A stretch of 64,000 bases of DNA, taken from Rhabdobacter roseus (GTDB taxonomy: Bacteria; Bacteroidota; Bacteroidia; Cytophagales; Spirosomataceae). Position numbers and translations under genes: made by a program. This document shows positions 17,121 to 23,864 of the stretch, one piece after another (position 1 is the stretch's first letter; each line of letters begins with the position of its first letter). The notes beneath the pieces were generated by a model that saw only the letters and a program-made list of their open reading frames with translations, was not told where the DNA came from and did no database searches. Location: NCBI RefSeq assembly GCF_014202275.1, contig NZ_JACHGF010000008.1:230957-294956 (forward strand). The letters are read 5' to 3'.

Positions 17121-17722
17121 CCTGCGTACAGCTCAGCATAACGGATTAACAACATACAGGTACCTATCCATAGCAACGACGGCAGGTAGTCGGCGAGTTC
17201 GCTGCGGAGCACGCGCAGCGCTTTCCCGATCTGGTTCTCGACGGTCTTGACCGAAATCCGCAGCCGGTCGGCGATTTCCTGGTACTTCAGTTCCTCAAAC
17301 CGACTCATCCGGAACACCAGCTGGCACTGCTCCGGCAGGCGGCTCACGGCCTGCTCGATCCGCTCCTCCAGCTCGTAGCCATTGAGGGCGTCGGCTACGG
17401 GCTCGTAGCCGACGGGCTGGTAGTAGACGGTGTATTCGCGGTGGGCTTCCCGTACTTTATAGTGCTTCAGGCGGTTGAGGCAATGGTTATGCACGGCCCG
17501 GTAGAGATAGGCTTTCAGCGAGAGCGTGATCTCCAGCTCTTCGCGCTTTTCCCACAGGTTCAGAAACACCGTTTGCACCATCTCTTCGGCGTCGTCCTGG
17601 TCTTTCAGGAGCGAATGCGCGTAGTGACACAGACGCTCGTAGTAGGTACGAAACATCTGCTCGAAGGAAGGCTCGTGGCCTTGCCGGATGGCGCTTACGA
17701 TTTCTGTATCGCTTAGAGACAC
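17117..17722 (-). CDS. FecI-type ECF sigma factor
   Basis: About 201 residues from GTG at 17722. Region 2 is D-D-A-E-E-M-V-Q-T-V-F-L-N-L-W-E-K-R; region 4 is R-L-P-E-Q-C-Q-L-V-F-R-M-S-R-F-E with the helix-turn-helix L-K-Y-Q-E-I-A-D-R-L-R-I-S-V-K-T-V-E-N-Q-I. An in-frame ATG at 17806 would add 28 residues, but a perfect -7 box (TATTTTTG, 17754-17747) lies inside that extension, so transcription probably starts just before the GTG. It heads the sigma-FecR-STN operon and would turn on that operon or nearby genes when released. Confidence 0.88.
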   Translation of the reverse strand: MSLSDTEIVSAIRQGHEPSFEQMFRTYYERLCHYAHSLLKDQDDAEEMVQTVFLNLWEKREELEITLSLKAYLYRAVHNHCLNRLKHYKVREAHREYTVYYQPVGYEPVADALNGYELEERIEQAVSRLPEQCQLVFRMSRFEELKYQEIADRLRISVKTVENQIGKALRVLRSELADYLPSLLWIGTCMLLIRYAELYAG

Positions 17723-17746
17723 GCGGTGCGGGAGTTTTTTTGCCCA

Positions 17747-17754
17747 CAAAAATA
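17747..17754 (-). promoter_or_regulatory. -7 promoter element of the fecI-type operon
   Basis: TATTTTTG on the minus strand fits the Bacteroidota -7 consensus TAnnTTTG. Transcription would start near 17740, a short leader before the GTG at 17722. A clear TTG at -33 is missing (GTTAAC is in place), so the promoter may be weak or assisted. Confidence 0.5.
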
Positions 17755-17825
17755 CAGAATCTCTTTCGTTAACAGCTTCGCGAATTGTAGGAACGGTCGC
17801 TACCACGTTTGAATTTCATTTCTTC

Positions 17826-17908
17826 CTTGACAACCCGGCCACCAAGTACCCCTACGCCCAGAAAAAAAATAAGGGGACGTAGGGGGGAAGCTTTTCCGGG
17901 TTGTCAAG
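17826..17908. repeat. nested inverted repeat between divergent genes
   Basis: CTTGACAACCCGG (17826-17838) pairs perfectly with 17896-17908. Inside it, CCCCTACG (17849-17856) pairs with 17878-17885. Together they can form one 83-base hairpin with an A-rich tip. It lies between the sigma-factor gene and the divergent GIN-domain gene, upstream of both. Confidence 0.85.
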
Positions 17909-17984
17909 AAGGAAAGGGGCGAGCCACGATCCCGCCCCGAGTAGTATTTTTTAATTCTAACCAGTACCAGATCATCTATTAGCC

Positions 17985-18722
17985 ATGAAAAAAATTCATC
18001 CCATCGTCGTACTTCGTCTTTTTGTTGTGGGTTTGCTACTGAGCATGCAGTCGTGTATTTACATCAATTCCGGCGACAACGCCATTCCGCCCCGGGGTGT
18101 AAGTACCCGCGATTTTAACGTAACCAATTTTGACCAGCTCGAAATGGGCGACGCCTTTCGGATCCACGTGCGGCAGGGAAATACCTTTCGGCTGTCGGCT
18201 ACGGGCGAGCTCAACGACCTCGACGACCTGGATGTCTTTACCGAGCGCAACGGCAACCTGGTGATCCGCTACCGCAACAGCTGGCGCAATCGCCGCCAAC
18301 GCATGGACATCGACGTAACGTTGCCCGCGCTGCGGGGCGTAAATTTCTCGGGGGCCACGGAGTCAACGATAGAGGGCTTCGAAAACGCACGGGTACTTGA
18401 CGTCCGCCTGTCGGGGGCTTCCAAGGCCAGCTTCACGGGCTCGGCCGAGCAGCTGAACATGGATCTGTCGGGGGCGTCGGAACTGACGCTGCGGGGCGAC
18501 GGCAAGTACCTCGATGGCAATCTGACGGGCGCTTCCCAGCTCCTGGGCTTTGATTACCGGGTGGAGGAGTCGGATTTGGGGCTTTCCGGCGCGAGCCGGG
18601 CGCGGGTGTGGGTGACGCGCTTCCTGAAAGTAGACGCCAGCGGAGCCAGCAACGTACGCTACAAAGGTAGCCCGTCCATCGAGCAGCGGCTGTCGGGCGG
18701 AAGCAGCATCTCGCGGGATTAG
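17985..18722 (+). CDS. GIN-domain (DUF2807) lipoprotein
   Basis: 245 residues. Lipoprotein signal with L-S-M-Q-S-C (Cys ~25). Residues ~48-230 form a DUF2807 'putative auto-transporter adhesin, head GIN' domain, a right-handed beta helix. The start is F-D-Q-L-E-M-G-D-A-F-R-I-H-V. The turns are marked by S-G-A-S repeats (L-S-G-A-S-K-A, L-S-G-A-S-E-L, L-T-G-A-S-Q-L, L-S-G-A-S-R-A, A-S-G-A-S-N-V) at ~19-21-residue spacing. Function is unknown for the family. A strong hairpin terminator follows 20 bases after the stop. Confidence 0.88.
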   Translation: MKKIHPIVVLRLFVVGLLLSMQSCIYINSGDNAIPPRGVSTRDFNVTNFDQLEMGDAFRIHVRQGNTFRLSATGELNDLDDLDVFTERNGNLVIRYRNSWRNRRQRMDIDVTLPALRGVNFSGATESTIEGFENARVLDVRLSGASKASFTGSAEQLNMDLSGASELTLRGDGKYLDGNLTGASQLLGFDYRVEESDLGLSGASRARVWVTRFLKVDASGASNVRYKGSPSIEQRLSGGSSISRD

Positions 18723-18741
18723 TTCTTTGCAATAATTCAAC

Positions 18742-18773
18742 CAGTAGGGCCAGGCAAGTGTCTGGCCCTACTG
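18742..18773 (+). terminator. hairpin terminator after the GIN-domain gene
   Basis: CAGTAGGGCCAG (18742-18753) pairs perfectly with 18762-18773 around an 8-base loop, starting 19 bases after the stop codon. It is followed by TTAATGG, a weak T-tract. Confidence 0.7.
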
Positions 18774-18808
18774 TTAATGGAAAGTGAAACATTCAAAAAA
18801 ATACCTGC

Positions 18809-19939
18809 ATGAAAAAAATACTACTTCTGCTGCTGGTAGGTCAGATTAGCTTTTGCAGGGCGAACGGGGCACCCAGTAACGAAAAGCTGCGGATCGCGAT
18901 GAATAAAAACGTCGAACTACTGGGCCTAGGGTACTTTATTGGCTTTGAAGGAGTCGATATCGAAACCAAGACGGTTGAGATAAACGGCCAGCAAGTACCT
19001 AAGAAAGAGCGGCACGCCTACGGCTACTACCTCTACCAAAAGTACAAGTCGTTTGCGTCGAGCAAAAACCTGGAGAAATCCTTTACCGTAGCGGACCATC
19101 TGTGGTTAGACTACCTGATTAACCTACTGCTGCAAGTAGAGGATTTCCCCAATGCCCGACTGACTGATTCGATTGAAGAGCGGTACTTTATTAACTTTTC
19201 GCAGAAGAAAGACCCCCGGGAAGCGAAGGAACTGGCCGTTCTTTTTCTTGAGGGACTGAATGAATTTTATAAAGAAATTGATTTTGATAAGTACCTGGCA
19301 GAGCACCAGGTATACTATGCGCAATCCCTCGCCGAAGTAGCGAAGACGCTGCCCAAAAATGATTTTATCGGTACGATGGAGGCTTTTTATAAAACATCCT
19401 TTGCGCGCTATACGCTGGTACCTAGCCTCACCATCCCGAAAGGCATGGGGTTTGGCTTGAGGTACACGTCCGGTGGCGGAACGAACGTTTTCAACGTATT
19501 TGGCGCGTTTGATCGACAGTACTTCCAGAGACCCAATGAAGTAGTAATGGGGTTTGAAAATGAGCAAAGGCTTCGAGAACTCAGCGTGCATGAATTCGGC
19601 CATTCGTTTGTAAATCCGGTGGTGGACCAACTACCCGCCGAGCTCTTTTTGAAAACCGAAAAACGATTTGAACCGCTGAAGTCGGCCATGTCCGACCAGG
19701 GCTACATAACCTGGAAAGCCTGCGTGTACGAACATTTTGTGCGGGCTGGGGAAATCATTATTTCGGAGAAGCTGGGCGATGACGAAGGCGCTAAAACCTT
19801 ACAGGCTTACTACGAAAACGGCCGGAAATTCCGCTACCTACCTGTCCTTCTGGTAGAGCTAAGAAAGTTTGACGAAGGGACGCATAAAACCTACTACGAA
19901 GCGGTGGTACAAGCGATGGAAGCGTTGGCCAAAAACTAA
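18809..19939 (+). CDS. DUF4932 secreted putative metallopeptidase
   Basis: 376 residues with a signal peptide (cleavage near residue 20). It begins N-V-E-L-L-G-L-G-Y-F-I-G-F-E-G, the usual start of DUF4932 proteins. Around residue 256 is L-S-V-H-E-F-G-H-S-F, an HExxH zinc-peptidase signature. A likely third ligand region is the helix A-C-V-Y-E-H-F-V-R-A (about 307-316), with a Glu before His. Substrate unknown; it would act outside the inner membrane. Its TAA stop is part of a 28-bp perfect hairpin. Confidence 0.82.
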   Translation: MKKILLLLLVGQISFCRANGAPSNEKLRIAMNKNVELLGLGYFIGFEGVDIETKTVEINGQQVPKKERHAYGYYLYQKYKSFASSKNLEKSFTVADHLWLDYLINLLLQVEDFPNARLTDSIEERYFINFSQKKDPREAKELAVLFLEGLNEFYKEIDFDKYLAEHQVYYAQSLAEVAKTLPKNDFIGTMEAFYKTSFARYTLVPSLTIPKGMGFGLRYTSGGGTNVFNVFGAFDRQYFQRPNEVVMGFENEQRLRELSVHEFGHSFVNPVVDQLPAELFLKTEKRFEPLKSAMSDQGYITWKACVYEHFVRAGEIIISEKLGDDEGAKTLQAYYENGRKFRYLPVLLVELRKFDEGTHKTYYEAVVQAMEALAKN

Positions 19940-20005
19940 CCCTAGGTCTGTGTCCCCACAGACCTATTCAGCAGGGCAGGTCTGTGGGGACACAGACCTA
20001 GGGTT
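19938..20005. repeat. 28-bp perfect hairpin made of two palindromic units
   Basis: The arm 19938-19965 (starting AACCCTAGGTCTGTG) is the exact reverse complement of 19978-20005, with a 12-base loop. Each arm also contains its own hairpin: AGGTCTGTG, four bases, CACAGACCT. Two inverted copies of a palindromic unit are the layout of a BIME/REP pair. The left arm includes the last bases of the DUF4932 stop codon. Confidence 0.93.
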
Positions 20006-20066
20006 TCCAGTTGCTGAAGATAGTGGTTCGCCGTACCTTCGCCCCCGGAAAAGTACCTGCTTAACA

Positions 20067-21743
20067 ATGAAATTACTACACCGTACCGACTACCTTTTCG
20101 TGGGGTTGGGGGTACTTTTGGTCTATGGCCTGGGGCTTTTTCTGCCCATTCTGGATTCCGACCCGGCTTTTAACGCTCTAGTGGCATTGCGGATGCACCA
20201 AACCGGCAACTACGTAGAGCTCTACGACCATTTTATGCCCTACCTCGACAAGCCCCACCTTACCTTCTGGCTGGCGGCGGCTTCCTATAAGCTTTTTGGT
20301 GTGTCGGCCTGGGCCTACCGGCTGCCTTCGGTGCTGGTGGCGCTGCTGGGGATTTACGCCACCTACCGCCTGGGCAAAGCGGCCTATAACCGCGAGACGG
20401 GCCTGCTGGCGGCGGTGATCCTGGCCACGACGCAGGCTTTTATGCTGGGCAACCACGACGTCCGGATGGACGCCCTGCTGACGGGACTGGTGGCGCTGGC
20501 GGCCTGGCAATTCTACGAGTACCTACAGCAAGGTACCTGGCGCTCTATTCTCCTGGGCGGCTTTTTGGCGGGCCTGGCCTTCGATACCAAGGGCATGGTG
20601 GGCGTCGGCGTGGTGGGTGTGGCGTTGCTGATCGAGGTACTTCACCGCCGGGCCTGGGAGCGGCTGTGGAGCGTCAAGGTACTTGGGGGGCTAGCGGCGT
20701 TTGCGGTGGCGATCCTGCCGGTACTTTGGTGTTTTTACCTGCAATTTGACCTTCATCCCGAGCAGGTCATTGCCGGGCGTAGGGAGGTGTCGGGCGTGTG
20801 GTTTATGCTGTGGGAGCAAAACTTCGAGCGGATGTCGGGCGGGCGCTTCGGCAAGGCCGGGGCCGGTGATCCGTTCTTTTTCTTCCATACGCTGCTGTGG
20901 GCGGCGCTGCCGTGGTCGTTGCTGCTGTACGCGTCCTGGGCCACGCGCGTGTACCGCGTTCGTCAGGTACCCCTGCCGGAGTGGTTTACGGGTGGCGGCG
21001 CGTTGGCCTGTCTGGTACTTTTTTCGTTGTCGTCCTTCAAACTACCCCATTACCTCAACGTCCTTTTTCCGCTCATGGCCGTGTGGCTGGCGGGTTGGTT
21101 GGTGGGTACCTGGGAGCGGCCACATCCCGCGCAGCTTCGGTTTGTGACGGTGACGCAGTGGATCATCACGGTGCTGATGCTAGGGGTAGCTTACGGGCTG
21201 GTTTTTTGGGTATTTGGCAGCCAGCTACCCGCCTGGCTGGGAGGTACTTTTGTAGTGTTGGGCCTGCTGCTTTTCCGCCTGATTTTTTTGGTCAAAGTAC
21301 CCCTGCGGCGGGCGTTGCTGTTCTCGGCTTGGGGTACTTTACTGGTCAATCTGATGCTGAATGGGCACGTGTACCCCGCCCTGGATACCTACCAGGGGGG
21401 GCGGCAGTTAGCCCGGCTGGTGGAGAAACATCAGGTACCGATGGATCACCTGTACTTTACCGCTCCTTCGCCGGTTTATTATAATCTGGAGCTGGACGCC
21501 GGGACCCTTCTTCCTCCGCTAGATAGGGAGGAGGTTGTAGAGGAACTTTACAAGAAAAAAACGATTTGGGTTATTACTCCCGCGGAATATACGCCCGCCT
21601 ACGTTCCGCAAGGAGCACGCGTAAAAAGTCAGCATTGTATCGACGACTACCACGTGACGCGCCTCACCGGTAAATTCCTGAACCCCGCCACGCGCTCAAG
21701 TACCCTGGAGCAGCACTGCCTGCTGGAGTTGGAGCGGCTTTAG
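20067..21743 (+). CDS. GT39/ArnT-like polyprenyl-phosphate glycosyltransferase
   Basis: 558 residues with about eleven to twelve transmembrane helices. The family signature Y-L-D-K-P-H-L-T-F-W-L-A-A-A-S-Y-K-L-F-G is near residues 60-80, with R-L-P-S-V-L next. An acidic first periplasmic loop (I-L-D-S-D-P-A-F-N-A) is in the place where GT39 enzymes keep their catalytic Asp. Relatives transfer sugars from polyprenyl phosphate onto lipid A or proteins. The ATG at 20067 is chosen because an upstream extension to 19869 would be encoded by the neighbouring gene and the hairpin. No sugar-lipid partner gene is nearby, so the acceptor is unknown. Confidence 0.87.
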   Translation: MKLLHRTDYLFVGLGVLLVYGLGLFLPILDSDPAFNALVALRMHQTGNYVELYDHFMPYLDKPHLTFWLAAASYKLFGVSAWAYRLPSVLVALLGIYATYRLGKAAYNRETGLLAAVILATTQAFMLGNHDVRMDALLTGLVALAAWQFYEYLQQGTWRSILLGGFLAGLAFDTKGMVGVGVVGVALLIEVLHRRAWERLWSVKVLGGLAAFAVAILPVLWCFYLQFDLHPEQVIAGRREVSGVWFMLWEQNFERMSGGRFGKAGAGDPFFFFHTLLWAALPWSLLLYASWATRVYRVRQVPLPEWFTGGGALACLVLFSLSSFKLPHYLNVLFPLMAVWLAGWLVGTWERPHPAQLRFVTVTQWIITVLMLGVAYGLVFWVFGSQLPAWLGGTFVVLGLLLFRLIFLVKVPLRRALLFSAWGTLLVNLMLNGHVYPALDTYQGGRQLARLVEKHQVPMDHLYFTAPSPVYYNLELDAGTLLPPLDREEVVEELYKKKTIWVITPAEYTPAYVPQGARVKSQHCIDDYHVTRLTGKFLNPATRSSTLEQHCLLELERL

Positions 21744-21879
21744 GTACCTTACTTGATCATGCCATAACGCGCCTTGGCTCGCCCAAGTACCTGTATGCGG
21801 AACCGTTGGTCTTCCTGCACAGCTGGGTTGATACTTTGGTTTTGAAATGCTATTTTTGAAAAAAGAATTTATAGTTGTT

Positions 21880-22086
21880 ATGTTAACCATACACCCACAA
21901 TATATTAAGGATGCTAATGGTAATAATTCATTGGTAGTTCTTTCTGTGCAGGAGTTTGAATCACTCATGGAAGAATTGGAGGAGCTGGAAGATGTGCGCC
22001 TTTATGATGAAGCCAAAAAGGAAGATACTGGTGAGCGCATTCTGTTTTCTGAGTATGTAAGCAGAAGAAAAACAAGGAATGCCTAG
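21880..22086 (+). CDS. Phd/YefM-like antitoxin
   Basis: 68 residues from ATG at 21880 (an ATG at 21847 would add an unlikely hydrophobic leader). The N-terminal half (I-K-D-A-N-G-N-N-S-L-V-V-L-S-V-Q-E-F-E-S-L-M-E-E-L) matches type II antitoxins of the Phd/YefM/RelB group: a DNA-binding sandwich followed by an acidic helix. The tail (R-L-Y-D-E-A-K) is the usual toxin-wrapping segment. It overlaps the toxin reading frame by eight bases. No GTAC motif occurs in this AT-rich locus, which fits recent acquisition. Confidence 0.8.
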   Translation: MLTIHPQYIKDANGNNSLVVLSVQEFESLMEELEELEDVRLYDEAKKEDTGERILFSEYVSRRKTRNA

Positions 22087-22277
22087 GTATATCATTACTT
22101 TATCCAAAAAGGCGGAAAAGCAACTTGATAAGCTCCCTGGTCATATTGTAGCCCCCATTATAGAAGCTATTTCAAGCTTAGAAGAAAATCCTAGGCCACA
22201 TTATCTACGAAATTTTTGATAATGAGTTAATTGTTGACGTTGTCGCTGTTGGGCACCGGAAAGATATTTATGAGTAG
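22079..22277 (+). pseudogene. RelE/ParE-like toxin, broken by internal deletion
   Basis: The frame opening at 22079 codes M-P-R-Y-I-I-T-L-S-K-K-A-E-K-Q-L-D-K-L-P, a classic RelE start, through E-E-N-P-R-P-H. It then shifts and stops at 22217-22219 after only 46 codons. The C-terminal end of the same family (I-I-Y-E-I-F-D-N-E-L-I-V-D-V-V-A-V-G-H-R-K-D-I-Y-E) continues in another frame from 22200 to the stop at 22275-22277. The missing central part is the ~20 residues that carry the K-L-K-G and Y-R-x-R-x-G-D-Y-R region. The toxin should therefore be inactive while the antitoxin survives. Confidence 0.85.
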
Positions 22278-22372
22278 AATGGTTTCATCAGTGTATTCTA
22301 AGAGCTTGCTTGCGCCTTCCCAATAAATCCGGGAAAAAGTATTTTCCTCAAAAAACTACAATTCTAGTAGCC

Positions 22373-22388
22373 CTGGGCTAAAGCCCAG
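22373..22388. terminator. small hairpin between convergent genes
   Basis: CTGGGCT-AA-AGCCCAG lies 20 bases beyond the stop of the dipeptidase gene on the minus strand. The stem is short (7 bp) and there is no clear T-run; a weak terminator at best. Confidence 0.35.
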
Positions 22389-22407
22389 AGGTAGTCAAAC
22401 TTCCTTC

Positions 22408-23205
22408 TTACTTAATGATCCCATAACGGGCCTTGGCTTGCTGCCGCGACATGCCGTCAAAGTGCCACCACTCGGTGGGGTTGACGGCAAAGCCCGCGCG
22501 TGTCATGGCCCGGCGAAGTACCTGGCGGTTGGCTATCTGCTGGGCCGTGAGCTTGCCCTGCCGGAGCATTTCTTGCTCGGAGCGCGGGTAGGCCAGCGGA
22601 CCGAAGTAGTCGTACTTGGTGCCCATGTCGAGCGGTTGGCCGCGCTCGTCGGCCACGGTGAGGTCTACGGCGCAGCCGAAATTATGGATGGAGCCCACCT
22701 TGGGGTCGGCTACGTATTGAGGTTTGGAGCGGGTCGGGATCTTGAGGTCGTCGAGGGCGTCCCAGAGAATATACTGCACGGAGTTGGGCCGGGCGGCGTC
22801 GTACACCAGCAGGCGGTAGCCGGGGGTACTTTCGCGCAAGTACTGGCTGGCGCGGGCCAGCTTACGGGCCATGTCGGGCTGGAGGTAGGCGCGGGTCAGG
22901 TCGCCGTAGACATCTTTCCCCACAAAATTGTCGGTAGTGGAGTACTTGAGCTCCACCAGAATGGTACTGTCAACATCCTGGATATTCACCAGTCCCTGCT
23001 GGATCATCTGCCGCTCCAGCTCGGGCAAGGTACCTTGCGGCGGTGCGGCGGGTACTTCCAGCCGGGCCGTGGCGGTGCGTTTCGACGGGGTAGTTGGGGG
23101 AGGCTTGGGGGTACTTGAGCCGGAGGACGACTGCCCCTGACAGCCCGACAGACAGGTACTTGTCAGGAACAAAACCAGCACAGAAAGCAAACGGAGGGAA
23201 AACAT
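22408..23205 (-). CDS. D-Ala-D-Ala dipeptidase, VanX/DdpX-like lipoprotein
   Basis: 265 residues from ATG at 23205, which starts a lipoprotein signal (lipobox L-S-G-C, Cys ~22). A Pro/Ser-rich linker precedes the peptidase M15D domain (about 65-265). Zinc and catalytic residues are visible in S-I-H-N-F-G-C-A-V-D-L-T (SxHxxGxAxD) and E-W-W-H-F near the C-terminus. The Arg of V-Y-D-A-A-R-P corresponds to the transition-state Arg of VanX. It would cleave D-Ala-D-Ala in the periplasm for peptide recycling. No vanH or vanA gene is near, so vancomycin resistance is not implied. Confidence 0.9.
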   Translation of the reverse strand: MFSLRLLSVLVLFLTSTCLSGCQGQSSSGSSTPKPPPTTPSKRTATARLEVPAAPPQGTLPELERQMIQQGLVNIQDVDSTILVELKYSTTDNFVGKDVYGDLTRAYLQPDMARKLARASQYLRESTPGYRLLVYDAARPNSVQYILWDALDDLKIPTRSKPQYVADPKVGSIHNFGCAVDLTVADERGQPLDMGTKYDYFGPLAYPRSEQEMLRQGKLTAQQIANRQVLRRAMTRAGFAVNPTEWWHFDGMSRQQAKARYGIIK

Positions 23206-23333
23206 AAACGAGCGAATTTTTAGCAAGTTTACGTAATTTGCCCCTAAATGTTTTAAACCAGCCAAGTACCTTGCCAAGAATGCTGGAATAATAGTTTACT
23301 ACAAACCTATTTATATACCTGATACAAAACGCT

Positions 23334-23774
23334 ATGACCATGAAAAACTTAAGAATTACGGGCCTTTTGGTACTTATTGTGGCCGCCGTGGCGGTAAGCT
23401 GCAAAGATGACGAAGGTACTCCCTCGCCGCCCTCACCCTACGTGGGCGTGTGGCGGGGCGTAACCACCGTGGGGGACTCGCTGCGGTTTACGATCAGTAA
23501 CGTAGCCGGAGAGGCGCGCCTCACGGCTTATAGTGTCAATATTCGCTATAATTTTGGAGGAAGTACCCTGACCACCAACCAGTCGGGAACTAATTCTGAG
23601 GGCTACGCCACCATCCGGGACGAGAAGCTTAATTTTCGGGTAGAGCCCGTGGACGTGGAGGCCACCTTCCGGAGCGCTACCGAGCTGGAAGGTACCTACA
23701 GCGGAGAACTGCTGGGGCCGGGCAGCGCCAATCCCGAACGCATCGAGGGTACCTTTACGGCAACGAAAGATTAG
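23334..23774 (+). CDS. small lipoprotein of unknown function
   Basis: 146 residues (two starts, 23334 and 23340). Lipobox-like V-A-V-S-C at residue ~23, then a Pro/Ser linker and about 110 residues of beta structure. Segments such as Y-V-G-V-W-R-G-V and L-E-G-T-Y-S-G-E-L with I-E-G-T-F-T-A look like lipocalin-type strands. Many small Bacteroidota lipoproteins share this pattern, but no named family can be assigned. A strong terminator follows. Confidence 0.65.
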   Translation: MTMKNLRITGLLVLIVAAVAVSCKDDEGTPSPPSPYVGVWRGVTTVGDSLRFTISNVAGEARLTAYSVNIRYNFGGSTLTTNQSGTNSEGYATIRDEKLNFRVEPVDVEATFRSATELEGTYSGELLGPGSANPERIEGTFTATKD

Positions 23775-23804
23775 GTACCTTAACTAGCCTCAGTACCCCT
23801 ATAG

Positions 23805-23845
23805 AAAGAGCCGCCGCAGATCGTGACGATCCGCGGCGGCTCTTT
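23805..23845. terminator. bidirectional intrinsic terminator
   Basis: AAAGAGCCGCCGC (23805-23817) pairs perfectly with 23833-23845, followed on the plus strand by a T-run. It sits between the convergent lipoprotein and S9 peptidase genes and could stop both. Confidence 0.85.
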
Positions 23846-23864
23846 TTAGTATTGCAAATCAAGA

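Noticed and set aside
19869..20066. 66-codon N-terminal extension of the GT39 gene
   Set aside because: It overlaps the end of the DUF4932 gene and the 28-bp hairpin; the transmembrane protein starts naturally at 20067.
22408..23205. Vancomycin resistance cluster suggested by the VanX-like protein
   Set aside because: No vanH, vanA or vanRS genes nearby; stand-alone VanX-like lipoproteins are common in Bacteroidota.
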